DNA of 64,000 nt from Candidatus Saccharimonadota bacterium (GTDB taxonomy: Bacteria; Patescibacteriota; Saccharimonadia; Saccharimonadales; Saccharimonadaceae): positions 93,786-157,785 of the forward strand of contig JAFRJX010000008.1 in NCBI GenBank assembly GCA_017432025.1, in the 5' to 3' direction. The notes under the pieces are model-generated. The model saw nothing but the letters and a program-made list of their open reading frames with translations. It had not been told where the DNA came from and searched no databases. Of the stretch, positions 29,637 through 38,990 are shown piece by piece. How positions within the stretch are numbered: the first letter of the stretch is position 1; each line of letters starts with the position of its first letter. The translations under genes were made by a program, and so were the position numbers.

Positions 29637-31115
29637 ATGAAAAACAGATTACGTTATTGGCTTAGGAAGGACCGGACTTGGTACTTGATTACTTTTGTGC
29701 TCCTCGCGGTACTTTGCTTTTTGTTCCCGTATACAGGCGACGACTGGTCGTGGGGTTCATCGGTGGGGATTGATCGGATTAATGCTGGATTCGTTGACTA
29801 TGGTGGACGTTATTTTGGCTATATTATTGTGCTAGTACTAACGAGGCTACGTGTACTCAAGGCTCTCGTGATGGCGGGGACATTCTTTGGATTAGGATGG
29901 ATTGTAAAAAGCATTGTGAAACAAAAGTGGGCATTCTTTGCGACGATACTTCTGATCTTTCTCGTCGGAAATGAAATTTTTGCGCAGTCGGTGGCGTGGA
30001 CGTCGGGTTTTTCGAATTACGCAACGACAGCAATTATGATTGTGGCGTTTCTGATGGTGGTATTTAATATTATTTTTGAAGGTAAAACAGAATCGCTTTG
30101 GCTAAGAATCGGGATGTTTTTACTGGGGCTTGGCGGAAGCCTTATTATGGAGAATGTGACGGTGTTTTTCGTGGTGATGCCGATATTACTGCAGATTTAT
30201 TTGTGGGCGAAGGAAAGAAGATTTTCGCCAGCGCTTCTAATCTTTACGATTGGCGCGGTGATTGGTGCGGTCCTCATGTTCACGAATTCGGCGTATACGA
30301 ATATTGCGAGTGCACAGGACGGGTATCGTACGATGAGCTTTTCGGTTACGGAGTTACTGATGCGGGCGAAAGAGAATTACGTGACGGCGATTCATCCGTA
30401 CGGATTGTTTAAGAACGTGATTTTGATTTTGTCGTTGTTTCTTGGTGGTCTGTTCTTCCTTGGCGGACATAAAAGAAATAAAGTGTCCGTGTGGTCGTTT
30501 GCAGTGTTTGCTGTGTTTACATTAATTGATTTCCTGAGCAACGTGGTGATTGGCGCAACGTACAAGCCGAAAATCTTTTTGTATCTCGAAGCACTTCTTT
30601 CTTTCATTGCGATTGTGTCGCTCGTGGTGTTTACGATTTCGATTTTGAAAGAGAGAAAGACGGAACGAAGAATCATGACGGTGCTGTGGCTGTCGTTTGC
30701 GATTCTGGTCGGGCCGCTCTTTGTGGTGACGCCGATCGGGCCAAGAAACTTTTTCTCACCATATATATTATTAGTGATTATTAGTTTGATGGTGTGGGTG
30801 CAGGCGCTGGAACCATTTAAAGCGAAGAAGCAAAATGTATTTTTGCCGTGGCTCGAGAAGGCGCTAAGACTCAGTGCTGTGGTAGTCGTGGCGGTTTATG
30901 TGTGCATTTTTGTACCAGTTTATTATGTGGATGTGATGCGCCTAAAGACGATTCGAAAAGAAGTGGAAGCGGGGAAGCAGGAAGTAATCTTGAAACGCTT
31001 GCCGTTTGATTCACTAATGTGGGTGTCGTCACCGACGTTTGATAAATTTACTGAGCGCTACAAAATGTTCTACGACATCCCGATGGAAGTGGATGTGGTA
31101 AACGAACAAATTTAG
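29637..31115 (+). CDS. DUF6056-like polytopic membrane protein
   Basis: 492 residues with about eleven hydrophobic spans. The start KDRTWYLITFVLLAVLCFLF followed by PYTGDDWSWGSSVGIDRINA and VDYGGRYFGYIIV matches the DUF6056/GtrII-type pattern (DDW in the first loop, GGR before TM2). These proteins are thought to transfer sugars from a lipid carrier at the outer face of the membrane. The C-terminal loop after the last helix is short and outside. It converges with the next gene (4-bp overlap). Confidence 0.65.
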   Translation: MKNRLRYWLRKDRTWYLITFVLLAVLCFLFPYTGDDWSWGSSVGIDRINAGFVDYGGRYFGYIIVLVLTRLRVLKALVMAGTFFGLGWIVKSIVKQKWAFFATILLIFLVGNEIFAQSVAWTSGFSNYATTAIMIVAFLMVVFNIIFEGKTESLWLRIGMFLLGLGGSLIMENVTVFFVVMPILLQIYLWAKERRFSPALLIFTIGAVIGAVLMFTNSAYTNIASAQDGYRTMSFSVTELLMRAKENYVTAIHPYGLFKNVILILSLFLGGLFFLGGHKRNKVSVWSFAVFAVFTLIDFLSNVVIGATYKPKIFLYLEALLSFIAIVSLVVFTISILKERKTERRIMTVLWLSFAILVGPLFVVTPIGPRNFFSPYILLVIISLMVWVQALEPFKAKKQNVFLPWLEKALRLSAVVVVAVYVCIFVPVYYVDVMRLKTIRKEVEAGKQEVILKRLPFDSLMWVSSPTFDKFTERYKMFYDIPMEVDVVNEQI

Positions 31116-31729
31116 GAATTAGTTAGAGAAATCTCTTCACCTTTTTCGACGACGAGTTTATTCTCCGCAGTGAAGCGGGCGACGATGTCGTGATTTAATG
31201 CGTCGCTTCTTGGGTCAGTGTGGTATGGGATGCTGTGCTTAGCGTGAACTTTCTCGGCCGCTTCGGTCGCGAGTTCTGGTGTCATAGTGTAGGTGCCGTC
31301 CATTGGGAAGAAGGCGTAGTCAAGGCCGCGATCTTTAAAAGAATCCATCCCAGGAGTGATGGTGGTGTCGCCTGGAATGTAGAGGGTGATGCCACTTTTT
31401 AAAGTTAGAATGTAGCCAACGCATTTGGTTTCGTCGTGGAATTGGTTATAGCCGGCGGAGACGGCCTCGACTTTGACGTAATCAAAATCGAAGGTTTTAT
31501 ACTCGCCATTAACGAGAGCTTCTTTCTCGGTGATAATAGTCGCGTGGTCGCGGTGCTGGACTTTAGAAATCTCATTATGGTCGAAATGGTCGTGAGTGAC
31601 GAGGATTAAATCGGCCGGGAGTTCGTAGTCACTGTCGTTTCCGGCATAAGGATCTACATAAATAATTTTGCCATCACTCGTGGTAAGGCGAAGGCTGGCA
31701 TGGCCTATATATAATAATTTATCTTCCAT
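31112..31729 (-). CDS. Metallo-beta-lactamase-fold hydrolase (UPF0173-like)
   Basis: 205 residues from the ATG at 31729 (MEDKLLYIGHASLRLTTSDG), which is better placed than 31753. LVTHDHFDHNEI is the HxHxDH metal site; GDTTI gives the next aspartate and SIPYHTDPRSD a later histidine. The short length and GHASLRL start fit small UPF0173/UlaG-type enzymes. The substrate is unknown. TATAAT lies 7 bp before the ATG, so it is probably leaderless. Confidence 0.75.
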   Translation of the reverse strand: MEDKLLYIGHASLRLTTSDGKIIYVDPYAGNDSDYELPADLILVTHDHFDHNEISKVQHRDHATIITEKEALVNGEYKTFDFDYVKVEAVSAGYNQFHDETKCVGYILTLKSGITLYIPGDTTITPGMDSFKDRGLDYAFFPMDGTYTMTPELATEAAEKVHAKHSIPYHTDPRSDALNHDIVARFTAENKLVVEKGEEISLTNS

Positions 31730-31792
31730 ATAGATAATTATATTATAAAACACTTGACTTTTTTAAACATAAGTGCAATTATAGAGATAAAT

Positions 31793-31802
31793 AAAGGTCA
31801 TA
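31793..31802 (+). promoter_or_regulatory. Leader motif AAAGGTCATA before the VaFE gene
   Basis: The 15-base word TAAATAAAGGTCATA occurs here (31788-31802) and again before the alpha-2-macroglobulin-like gene (40853-40867), in each case a few bases after an AT-rich -10-like box. TTGACT at 31754-31759 is a possible -35. It may be a ribosome-binding variant or a shared regulator site. Confidence 0.4.
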
Positions 31803-31814
31803 CAGTTTTAAAAA

Positions 31815-34800
31815 ATGAAGATAAAAACAAAAAATCGGAGGATTTTTGTCAAAGCCCTCAATGGGTTAGTTGTTGTTATCCTCGCAGTCTTAGCTGTATT
31901 TGGCGTGGCAAAGAATGTAAATCTGATGCCACTTGCGGTGGCAGATTCACCAATGATGGAAGGCGCAACGCCTTCGGGTGGTATGAGCTATGGTTCACTG
32001 AATACACATATTTATCGTATTAATGATGGTTCTTCGGGGGCACCATGTTGGAATGGTGGTGGCTGTTATACTTCGTATGCCATGTGTCTCCAGCCGGGTA
32101 CAGCATCGCACGTGGGTGACTATGGTTACATTACTTCGACGTCGAACCAGACGATTGTGAAGATTATGCTCGTAACGAATGCGGCGGTAAACCCGACGAT
32201 TTACAATGCCTTTAAGTCGACTGGAATGGATCTTGAAAGCCTTGGTTCGCAAATTACAAGTGCCGGATCGGTGACTTATGGCTACGGGGCGAGTTTTACG
32301 GCCGGGCAGGCTAGGGCTTTCGTAGTGGGACACGTGCTCGCTGGTGCAGTTTACACTGGAACGGCTGGTAGTTACTATGCCGGTCTGTCTGGCTCAGCGG
32401 CTAGCAGTATGACGCAAGCTTACAACACAATTATGAGTTGGTTTAATTCGAATTATTCAGATGCGCCAGCGCAATATACTTTGTATACTTTCCATCCGAA
32501 TGATTCGAGCCACCAGACGCTCGGTTGGATTGAAGGTAGTTACACACCGACTCCGATAGTGCAAAAGGGTTACATCCAGTTACTCAAATATGACTCGGCG
32601 ACTGGTTATAATGCGGCTTTGAATGGTACCGGTGTCCTTAGCGGTGCGACGTTTAGAGTTTACAATCAGAATAATAGCAGTGTGACACTGACAAACCGGA
32701 CGACTGGTTCAAACGGCTATACTCCATTATTTGAGGCGACGGCCGGAGATCGAATCTGCTTCGTAGAGACGACGCCACCGAGTGGATATGTGTTGGATAC
32801 GACACCGCACTGTGCGGTTATCCAGGCGAATGCGACGACTTATCTAGATATGGCCAACACAAAGGCGACTGGTAACATTCGGCTTTACAAAACCGATTCG
32901 GCGACGAGTTCGGCTTTAGGTGGAGCAGTCTTTAGGGTTTATGATCAGAGCAATAGTAGCGTGACACTGGCGACGAAGACGACCGGTTCGAATGGCTATA
33001 CTGATACTTATACAGCGGAAGTCGGGAAGACGATTTGTTTTGTGGAGACGACGCAACCGACTGGATATGTACTAAACTCGACGCCGGCTTGTGGCACGAT
33101 TACGGCGAATACGACGGTGACGGTAACGCTTTCTAATACGAAACAGGTTCTAAACGGCGGTGTGACGGTCCGAAAAGTCGATGTCGAAACGAATTCGGCT
33201 TCGGCACGTGGTTCGGCGAGAGTGCAAGGTACGACCTTTACGGTTTATAAGTCCGATTCGAATGGCACAGTAGGTACTTCTACTGGTGTGACTTTGACGG
33301 CGGATGCCTATGGTAACGCTTCGACCAGTAATTCGGCGCTCCCGATTGATCCGGTAGCGGGCGGAAGCTGGTATTGCGTGAAAGAAACTAGTGCGGGTCC
33401 GGGCTATAATCTCAGTGATACGAGCTGTAAGAAGTTTTATCTAAGTTCGAATGGACAGATGTTTGATCTTTCGACAATGCCGTTTGCAGATTCAATTATT
33501 AAAGGTAGCCTTAAAATCACGAAGTATCGCAAGATGTATGACGCGACGACGAACGGTTGGACGGATGTGCCATTTTCTGGAATTACCTTTACGCTCACGA
33601 ACACGGCAAATTCGGCGATTAATTATACGACCGGTGAAACTAATAGCAATGGCGAAGTGACGCTAAGTGATATTATATATGGTACTTATACAGTAGTTGA
33701 AAATGAAGCACCGAACAATGCGGCGTATACGCTTGAGAGCTTCAACATTACGATTTCGTCGCAAGGACAGACGGTGACGAAGACGGTAGTAAATGAACTG
33801 CCGGATGTACCGCAAATTGATACAGTGGCGAGAAACACGAATAGTAATCCGGATGATAAGGAGAATGTTTCGCCGGAAGACAAGGAAATTGAAATTGGCG
33901 AGAATGCCGGTGTGACAGACTATACAATGTATGGTGGGCTTGAAGCGGGTGCGAGTTACCGAGTGGAAGGCGAGCTTTGGAAGATTACGCCACCGCAGGA
34001 GAAGTTGACGACTAAGACGCAAAACTTTACGGCTTCGAGTGGTGGTACGGGTAGCTTTGATCTCAACTTTAATACAATTGATACGACGGAATACATTGGT
34101 GAGACGCTCGGTATTATCCAGAAGCTTTATAAGAAGAATGGTAACGAGTGGCTCTTAACGACGGTGCACAATGCGGACTTTTCGGATACGAAACAAATTG
34201 TGCGCGTGGTGGATCTCGGTCTTTCAACCGTGGCGACGGACGATGCGGATGGTGATAAGATAATTGAGCCAGATAGGGCGCAGGTGATTCGTGATGAGGT
34301 GACTTACCAGAATTTGGTGGTAGGTAGAGATTACATTTTAGTGACGAGACTGATTGATAAGGCTGCGACGAAGACAGCGGGTACGACGAAAGTGCTTGAA
34401 GTCAATGGCGTGGAAGTGCCGGCAAAGATTACGAAGATTACAATGCCGGATGCGGTCGAGGATTCGAAGACAGTGAGGATGAATATTGATGCGACGTCGA
34501 TACCGGGGAAGGAAGTGGTCGTATATGAGCGCGTTTATGAATTTGTGGACGGTGTGACGTCGACAAACTGGGAAGATTTACTGGATGAGCTGGTGATAAG
34601 TCACGAGAATGTGAACGATGCAAGTCAGACAGTGAAAGTGCGTCCACGCGTGGGTACGGAAGCGGTGGATAAATCTGATAACGATCATGTGATTGGTATG
34701 GGCATGGCGACGATTGTGGATCGAGTGAGTTTAGCTGGCCTCACAAAAGAGAAATATAAAGTTGTTGGTTATGTAGTTGAGAAGAAAGGTCAGAACGGTG

Positions 34801-35660
34801 AGGATACTGTGGATGAACCAATTGAAGCAACTGTGGAGACCGGTGATCGTGCGCAGGTGATTGGTGAAACGACGATGGACTTAAGAAGTGCAAGTGTGAT
34901 TCCGAATTCGACGGAAGTGGAGTTTAAGTTTGATTCACGCGAATTCAAGGGTAAGGTTTTGGTGATTTTTGAGGAACTATACCGCGTGGAGAATAATGGT
35001 TCGGAAACTTTGATTGCTTGGCACAAGGATGTAAATGATGCGGGACAGACGATTCGGGTTGCAACGCCAAAGATCCAGACGACGGCTTCCGACAAGAAGG
35101 ATGGCGACAAAGAACTTGAGAAGGACGCCGAAGTGACAATTGTTGATAGAATTGAATACGAAGGCTTGATAATTGGTGAGACTTATACGCTAGTAGGTGA
35201 ACTGCGTGATAAGGAAACGGGTGAAGTGATTGAACTACTAGACGAAAAGACAAAAGTAATTCATGTGTTTGAGGCGCCGACTACTAGTGGATTTGAAGAA
35301 ATGGAATTTACAATTAAGACGGAAGAAATGACCGGTAGGGAAATTGTAGTATTTGAAGAGCTGTATCTTGGTGAATGGATTGAAGAAGAAGTGGATGAGG
35401 AAACTGGTGATGTGATTACGCCGGCTCAGGAACTCACGGAAGATGATTTGATTACCGACCACAAAGATCTTAACAGCAAGAATCAGACAGTGAATGTGGA
35501 ACTTGAAGTGCCGGATACGGGTGCATTTACGCACGGAAATGAAGGGGTGAAAGTATTGGCGATTCTGACGATTCCGGTGGTGGTGGCAATGATTGGATTT
35601 GGCACGATGATGGGTATCAAGATTAACCGACGCCGTAACTTCGGTTGGCACAAGAGATAG
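31815..35660 (+). CDS. VaFE/SpaA-repeat surface-anchored adhesin
   Basis: 1281 residues. Signal peptide with LVVVILAVLAVFGVAK and a cleavage region near ADSP. A cysteine-containing N-terminal domain follows (APCWNGGGCYTSYAMCLQPG), perhaps thioester-like but without a TQxA motif. About residues 250-640 are SpaA/prealbumin-like repeats (TTGSNGYTPLFEATAGDRIC ... VETTPPSGYVLD). About 670-1240 are four VaFE-type repeats (VTIVDRIEYEGLIIGETYTL). The end VPDTGAFTHGNEG, then a membrane helix and RRRNFGWHKR, is a sortase-type sorting region with VPDTG instead of LPXTG. Expected role: attachment to host cells. Confidence 0.85.
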   Translation: MKIKTKNRRIFVKALNGLVVVILAVLAVFGVAKNVNLMPLAVADSPMMEGATPSGGMSYGSLNTHIYRINDGSSGAPCWNGGGCYTSYAMCLQPGTASHVGDYGYITSTSNQTIVKIMLVTNAAVNPTIYNAFKSTGMDLESLGSQITSAGSVTYGYGASFTAGQARAFVVGHVLAGAVYTGTAGSYYAGLSGSAASSMTQAYNTIMSWFNSNYSDAPAQYTLYTFHPNDSSHQTLGWIEGSYTPTPIVQKGYIQLLKYDSATGYNAALNGTGVLSGATFRVYNQNNSSVTLTNRTTGSNGYTPLFEATAGDRICFVETTPPSGYVLDTTPHCAVIQANATTYLDMANTKATGNIRLYKTDSATSSALGGAVFRVYDQSNSSVTLATKTTGSNGYTDTYTAEVGKTICFVETTQPTGYVLNSTPACGTITANTTVTVTLSNTKQVLNGGVTVRKVDVETNSASARGSARVQGTTFTVYKSDSNGTVGTSTGVTLTADAYGNASTSNSALPIDPVAGGSWYCVKETSAGPGYNLSDTSCKKFYLSSNGQMFDLSTMPFADSIIKGSLKITKYRKMYDATTNGWTDVPFSGITFTLTNTANSAINYTTGETNSNGEVTLSDIIYGTYTVVENEAPNNAAYTLESFNITISSQGQTVTKTVVNELPDVPQIDTVARNTNSNPDDKENVSPEDKEIEIGENAGVTDYTMYGGLEAGASYRVEGELWKITPPQEKLTTKTQNFTASSGGTGSFDLNFNTIDTTEYIGETLGIIQKLYKKNGNEWLLTTVHNADFSDTKQIVRVVDLGLSTVATDDADGDKIIEPDRAQVIRDEVTYQNLVVGRDYILVTRLIDKAATKTAGTTKVLEVNGVEVPAKITKITMPDAVEDSKTVRMNIDATSIPGKEVVVYERVYEFVDGVTSTNWEDLLDELVISHENVNDASQTVKVRPRVGTEAVDKSDNDHVIGMGMATIVDRVSLAGLTKEKYKVVGYVVEKKGQNGEDTVDEPIEATVETGDRAQVIGETTMDLRSASVIPNSTEVEFKFDSREFKGKVLVIFEELYRVENNGSETLIAWHKDVNDAGQTIRVATPKIQTTASDKKDGDKELEKDAEVTIVDRIEYEGLIIGETYTLVGELRDKETGEVIELLDEKTKVIHVFEAPTTSGFEEMEFTIKTEEMTGREIVVFEELYLGEWIEEEVDEETGDVITPAQELTEDDLITDHKDLNSKNQTVNVELEVPDTGAFTHGNEGVKVLAILTIPVVVAMIGFGTMMGIKINRRRNFGWHKR

Positions 35661-35675
35661 ACATTGACAAAAAGT

Positions 35676-36362
35676 TTATTTGCGAAGTAGTTTTAACATT
35701 TTTTTGGCGTCTTCATCGACGCGGTAAGAATCGGAGACTTTGGAAATAGTTTTATTAAAAGTCCATTTAGGAAGCCTGGATGCTTTCATGTAAGAAAAGG
35801 TTTTGTCTGGGAATTTAATAAAGCATTCGGCAAGGAGCCAAGCAATGGCCATTTTAATGTAATATTCGTCGCGATCTTTTAGCGTTTCGATACGATCGAA
35901 AATGAGATGAAGATAATCCTCTTTCACATAGAAATCAAGAAGCGAGACGAGGCCAGCGCGGACGGCAAAAGCATCCTTGTGATTCAAAAGTGATTCAACT
36001 TTTTGCTCCAAATAATCTCGTTCGTGACCTTTAATAGTTTTTCGAAGTGAGGCAATAAAAGTATCCACGGTACACCAGTTGTCCAGAAAGGCGATTTGCG
36101 AATCAAAAACTTTTAACATTTCATCGTAAGAAAGACGTGCAATTAAAAAACTGCGAGCGAGAACTTCTTCTAAAGCGATTGGTTCAACTTTAATAAAAGC
36201 ATTTACGTCTTCGGCTGGAATTTCTTTCACGATTTTTTTGATATCTGGAATGCGAACGCCAATGAATGGTCGGTCGGTCGGAATGCCTTTCATTGAGAAT
36301 TCACGATATTCGTCGTCGGCAAGAGAAGCAAGTTTAGTCTGAAAATCGGAATACTTAGTCAT
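35676..36362 (-). CDS. DNA alkylation repair protein (AlkD-like HEAT fold)
   Basis: 228 residues taken from the ATG at 36362 (MTKYSDFQTKLASLADDEYR). The longer frame from 36605 lies inside the divergent gene. Motifs typical of the family: MKGIPTDRPFIGVRIPDIKK, FLDNWCTVDTF, and DEYYIKMAIAWLLAECFIKF followed by RLPKWTFNKTISKVSDS. It would excise alkylated bases. TATAAT lies 7 bp before the ATG, so it is probably leaderless, and it overlaps the divergent promoter of the next gene. Confidence 0.82.
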   Translation of the reverse strand: MTKYSDFQTKLASLADDEYREFSMKGIPTDRPFIGVRIPDIKKIVKEIPAEDVNAFIKVEPIALEEVLARSFLIARLSYDEMLKVFDSQIAFLDNWCTVDTFIASLRKTIKGHERDYLEQKVESLLNHKDAFAVRAGLVSLLDFYVKEDYLHLIFDRIETLKDRDEYYIKMAIAWLLAECFIKFPDKTFSYMKASRLPKWTFNKTISKVSDSYRVDEDAKKMLKLLRK

Positions 36363-36369
36363 ACTATAT

Positions 36370-36384
36370 ATTATATTGTATAAT
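36370..36384. promoter_or_regulatory. Two divergent -10 boxes
   Basis: TATAAT on the - strand (36375-36370) serves the AlkD-like gene, and TATAAT on the + strand (36379-36384) serves the LiaF-like gene. They are only 3 bp apart, so the two promoters should compete. Confidence 0.6.
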
Positions 36385-36402
36385 ACTGGTAAGGAGAAAA
36401 TT

Positions 36403-37119
36403 ATGAAACAATTTAAAGCAATTATTTGGGGGCTCGCGATTATTGCGCTCGGTGTAATATTCGGCGGAAATGCACTAGGGCTATTTAATTTTGACGTCTT
36501 CTTTGAAGGATGGTGGACGTTATTTATCATTGTGCCAAGTGCGATTAGTTTGATTACGGACAAAGAAAAAATCTCAAGTTTGGTTTTTCTCGCGGCCGGT
36601 ATCATTCTGCTACTCGCAGCACAGGGCGTGTTTGGTGAGGGCTCATGGAACGTGGCTTGGAAGGTAATCCTAGCCGTATTCCTAGTTGGTCTTGGTCTCA
36701 GTATTATCGTGAAGAGCGTTTTTCACAGCAACAACGATAAAGAAGTCGAGAAAAAGGTGAAGGATGCTGATGATAAAACCATGGATGCGCAGACAGCCGT
36801 GTTCTCCGGAAGCGAGAGAGTTTACAATGACGAGGTCTTCTCCGGTTCTAACATGGTAGCAATCTTTGGTGGTGCCGAGCTCGATCTTCGTAAGGCGAAA
36901 TTTACGAAAGACACTGTGATTAAAGCGTTTGCTTTGTTTGGCGGAGTGGAAATCAAAGTTCCGGAAGACGTAAATATTAAGTCGAAATCCGGATTTATCT
37001 TTGGTGGAATTTCGGATGATAGAAAAGGGGAATCGAAGGGAAAATATACTATTTATATAGATGCTGCCGGTGGATTTGGTGGCATAACGATTAGTGATAA
37101 ACCAAAACAAAAGAAATAA
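36403..37119 (+). CDS. LiaF-like cell-envelope stress membrane protein
   Basis: 238 residues started at the ATG at 36403 because GTAAGGAGAAAA precedes it; 36376 is too early. Several N-terminal membrane spans (AIIWGLAIIALGVIFGGNAL, FIIVPSAISLI, LVFLAAGIILLLAA) are followed by a linker and a repetitive beta domain (MVAIFGGAELDLRKAKF, IKAFALFGGVEIKVPEDVNI, FIFGGI, GFGGITI) of the LiaF/DUF2154 type. It senses or dampens envelope stress in Firmicutes; here no LiaRS pair is visible. An operon with the next gene is likely (15-bp gap). Confidence 0.78.
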   Translation: MKQFKAIIWGLAIIALGVIFGGNALGLFNFDVFFEGWWTLFIIVPSAISLITDKEKISSLVFLAAGIILLLAAQGVFGEGSWNVAWKVILAVFLVGLGLSIIVKSVFHSNNDKEVEKKVKDADDKTMDAQTAVFSGSERVYNDEVFSGSNMVAIFGGAELDLRKAKFTKDTVIKAFALFGGVEIKVPEDVNIKSKSGFIFGGISDDRKGESKGKYTIYIDAAGGFGGITISDKPKQKK

Positions 37120-37134
37120 AAAGGAAAGGAGTTT

Positions 37135-38106
37135 ATGGATAACAAAGAAATCTATAAGAAAACTTTGACTTTTTCACTAAGACGATTCCTATGGGATCTT
37201 GGTTCCGTCATTGTAATCGTGCTATTATCGGCAGTTGGGTTCTTGATTGCTGATAAGGTATCAGGTAATGGATTAATTGGTGTGTTAATCGGCGCTGTGA
37301 TTGCAGTTGTAATTGTGGCGATTGTTTCGCACTTTGTTTCATATATCTTTAAAGCTGGTCAGATTGCAATGATGACTGAAGGCATCGTGAAGGGCAAACT
37401 CCCAGATGATGTCTACGGCGCTGGTAAAAAGGTAGTGAAGGAACGCTTTTTAACTGTCGCTGCTTACTATTTGGTGACGAATGCGATTAAAGGCATCTTC
37501 AATCAGATTGGTCGTGCCATTACGGCTGCCGGCAATGCGATTGGCGGCGATAGTGGCAGCACGGTCGGAAGTGTAATTTCTAGCGTGATTCAAACAATCG
37601 TAAATTATCTTTGTGATTGTTGTCTTGGTTGGGTATTCTACAAGAAGGATGAAAAGGCAACAAAGGCGACACTTGAAGGTGCAGTGCTATTCTTTAAGCG
37701 TGGCAAGACTTTGCTTAAGAACCTTGGCCGTGTGTTTGGGATCAGCTTGATTTCATTCGTCGTGATTGGTGGTGCATTCTTTGGTATTACCTACTTAATC
37801 TGCATGGCCTTCCCAGATGCATTTAAGGCACTTGCCGGCGAAGTAGCCGAATTGATTGCTAATGGTGAACTCGATGCATCGAGTTGGTTCGCTGAGGCCG
37901 GTAACTTGATGATCTGTGCTGGTGCACTTGGTGGCATCATCATGTGGAGCATTCTCCACTCAGTCTTTGTCCGCCCATTCATCTTGGTCGGCGTGCTTCG
38001 CAACTTTATCGAATCTGGTAAAGAAGAGAAGATTACCGAAAAAGATCTTGACGAACTTGACGGTAAATCCAAGAAGTTTAAGAAACTGCACGAAGCTGAA
38101 GCTTAA
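37135..38106 (+). CDS. Polytopic membrane protein
   Basis: 323 residues with a strong AAAGGAAAGGAG site. Six or so hydrophobic spans with Gly/Ala-rich helices (VIVIVLLSAVGFLIA, LIGVLIGAVIAVVIVAIV) and a charged C-terminus KKFKKLHEAEA. A CDCCLG cysteine patch lies in the middle. No family is recognised. It follows the LiaF-like gene and is closed by a bidirectional terminator. Confidence 0.6.
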   Translation: MDNKEIYKKTLTFSLRRFLWDLGSVIVIVLLSAVGFLIADKVSGNGLIGVLIGAVIAVVIVAIVSHFVSYIFKAGQIAMMTEGIVKGKLPDDVYGAGKKVVKERFLTVAAYYLVTNAIKGIFNQIGRAITAAGNAIGGDSGSTVGSVISSVIQTIVNYLCDCCLGWVFYKKDEKATKATLEGAVLFFKRGKTLLKNLGRVFGISLISFVVIGGAFFGITYLICMAFPDAFKALAGEVAELIANGELDASSWFAEAGNLMICAGALGGIIMWSILHSVFVRPFILVGVLRNFIESGKEEKITEKDLDELDGKSKKFKKLHEAEA

Positions 38107-38110
38107 AAAA

Positions 38111-38137
38111 AGAAACCCCGCGAAGAGCGGGGTTTTT
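38111..38137. terminator. Bidirectional terminator
   Basis: AAACCCCGC (38113-38121) pairs with GCGGGGTTT (38127-38135) around GAAGA, with A-run and T-run on the two sides. It serves the convergent membrane-protein gene and the VanY-like gene. Confidence 0.85.
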
Positions 38138-38140
38138 GGT

Positions 38141-38863
38141 TCACTGGCCGTAGACGTATTCTTCGAGGCAGAGACCGTGGTCCATGATTTCATGGGCGGT
38201 CTGAGAAGTGCCAACGAAACGAATTTCGTAAGGTTCACACGGGACGCCGGTAACTTTTTCTTTGCCGGCCGGATAGCGGTCGATAAAGCCATAATCGGCA
38301 AGATTCTCGTGTAAGGTTTTGAAGAATGGAATCGTTTGTTGACGCTCTGCAGTTTCAGTGTACCAGATTTCGTTGCCGTTCTCATCGGGATAAAGGATGA
38401 CGACATTAATCAGAAGGCCGGTGTGGTGTTCGGAATAACCAGGTTTTACAACTTTGTTGGTTTCGCTCCAGCCGGGCAGATTCGAATAATAATCGTACAC
38501 CCATTGTTGGTCATCTTTGGTGCGGTAGGCACTGTAGAGACCGATGGTCATGCCTTTTTCTTTTAAGGCGACTTGGAGTTGGCTAAAAGCAAGGAAGGCA
38601 GCTTTTTCAATCGGTGTGGCGTAGCCGTAGATGTCGGCGGCATAGACAAGATCTTTTTGCAAGAAGATGTCGTAGGCGCTGGTGAAATCGTACGGGTGGT
38701 CGTCATTCACGATGAGTAGGTAGTTGAGATTCGGATCGATTGCCTTGGCCCATGGATCGGGGTTTGGTGCAGCCGCAAATGTGGCGACACAAGTGGCACT
38801 GAATAGAGTGGCGAATACAACGAGCCAGAGAATTAATTTTACTATACTGTTTTTAATTTTCAT
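38141..38863 (-). CDS. VanY-like D,D-carboxypeptidase fold, probably inactive
   Basis: 240 residues with signal peptide (LILWLVVFATLFSATCVATF). VanY/DdcY motifs are visible but altered: GLYSAYRTKDDQQWVY is normal, while SEHHTGLLINVV has Asn where the zinc-binding Asp is expected (H-x6-D), and EPYEIRFVG stands where W-H-x-R-(Y/F) is expected, so the zinc His is missing. The protein may therefore bind peptidoglycan without cleaving it. GGGGGTG precedes the ATG. Confidence 0.78.
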   Translation of the reverse strand: MKIKNSIVKLILWLVVFATLFSATCVATFAAAPNPDPWAKAIDPNLNYLLIVNDDHPYDFTSAYDIFLQKDLVYAADIYGYATPIEKAAFLAFSQLQVALKEKGMTIGLYSAYRTKDDQQWVYDYYSNLPGWSETNKVVKPGYSEHHTGLLINVVILYPDENGNEIWYTETAERQQTIPFFKTLHENLADYGFIDRYPAGKEKVTGVPCEPYEIRFVGTSQTAHEIMDHGLCLEEYVYGQ

Positions 38864-38901
38864 AGAAACACCCCCTAATTAAGATAAACAGTATCTGCAT
38901 A

Positions 38902-38930
38902 ATTTTAACATTTTTTATAGTAAAAGTCAA
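38902..38930 (-). promoter_or_regulatory. Promoter of the VanY-like gene
   Basis: On the - strand TTGACT (38930-38925) and TAAAAT (38907-38902) are 17 bp apart. Confidence 0.6.
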
Positions 38931-38955
38931 GTGATGTTCGAATGTAAAAGCAGTA

Positions 38956-38964
38956 TGGTATAAT
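38956..38964 (+). promoter_or_regulatory. Extended -10 promoter of glmS
   Basis: TGGTATAAT (TATAAT 38959-38964) with no good -35. The leader contains AATAAGGAGA before the ATG at 38991. No glmS ribozyme core is seen in the 27-nt leader. Confidence 0.55.
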
Positions 38965-38990
38965 GAAAATACTAATAAGGAGAAAACAAA

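Noticed and set aside
36376..36402. Earlier ATG for the LiaF-like gene
   Set aside because: It overlaps the -10 box; the ATG at 36403 has the ribosome site.
38964..38990. glmS ribozyme before glmS
   Set aside because: The leader is only about 20-25 nt and lacks the ribozyme core.
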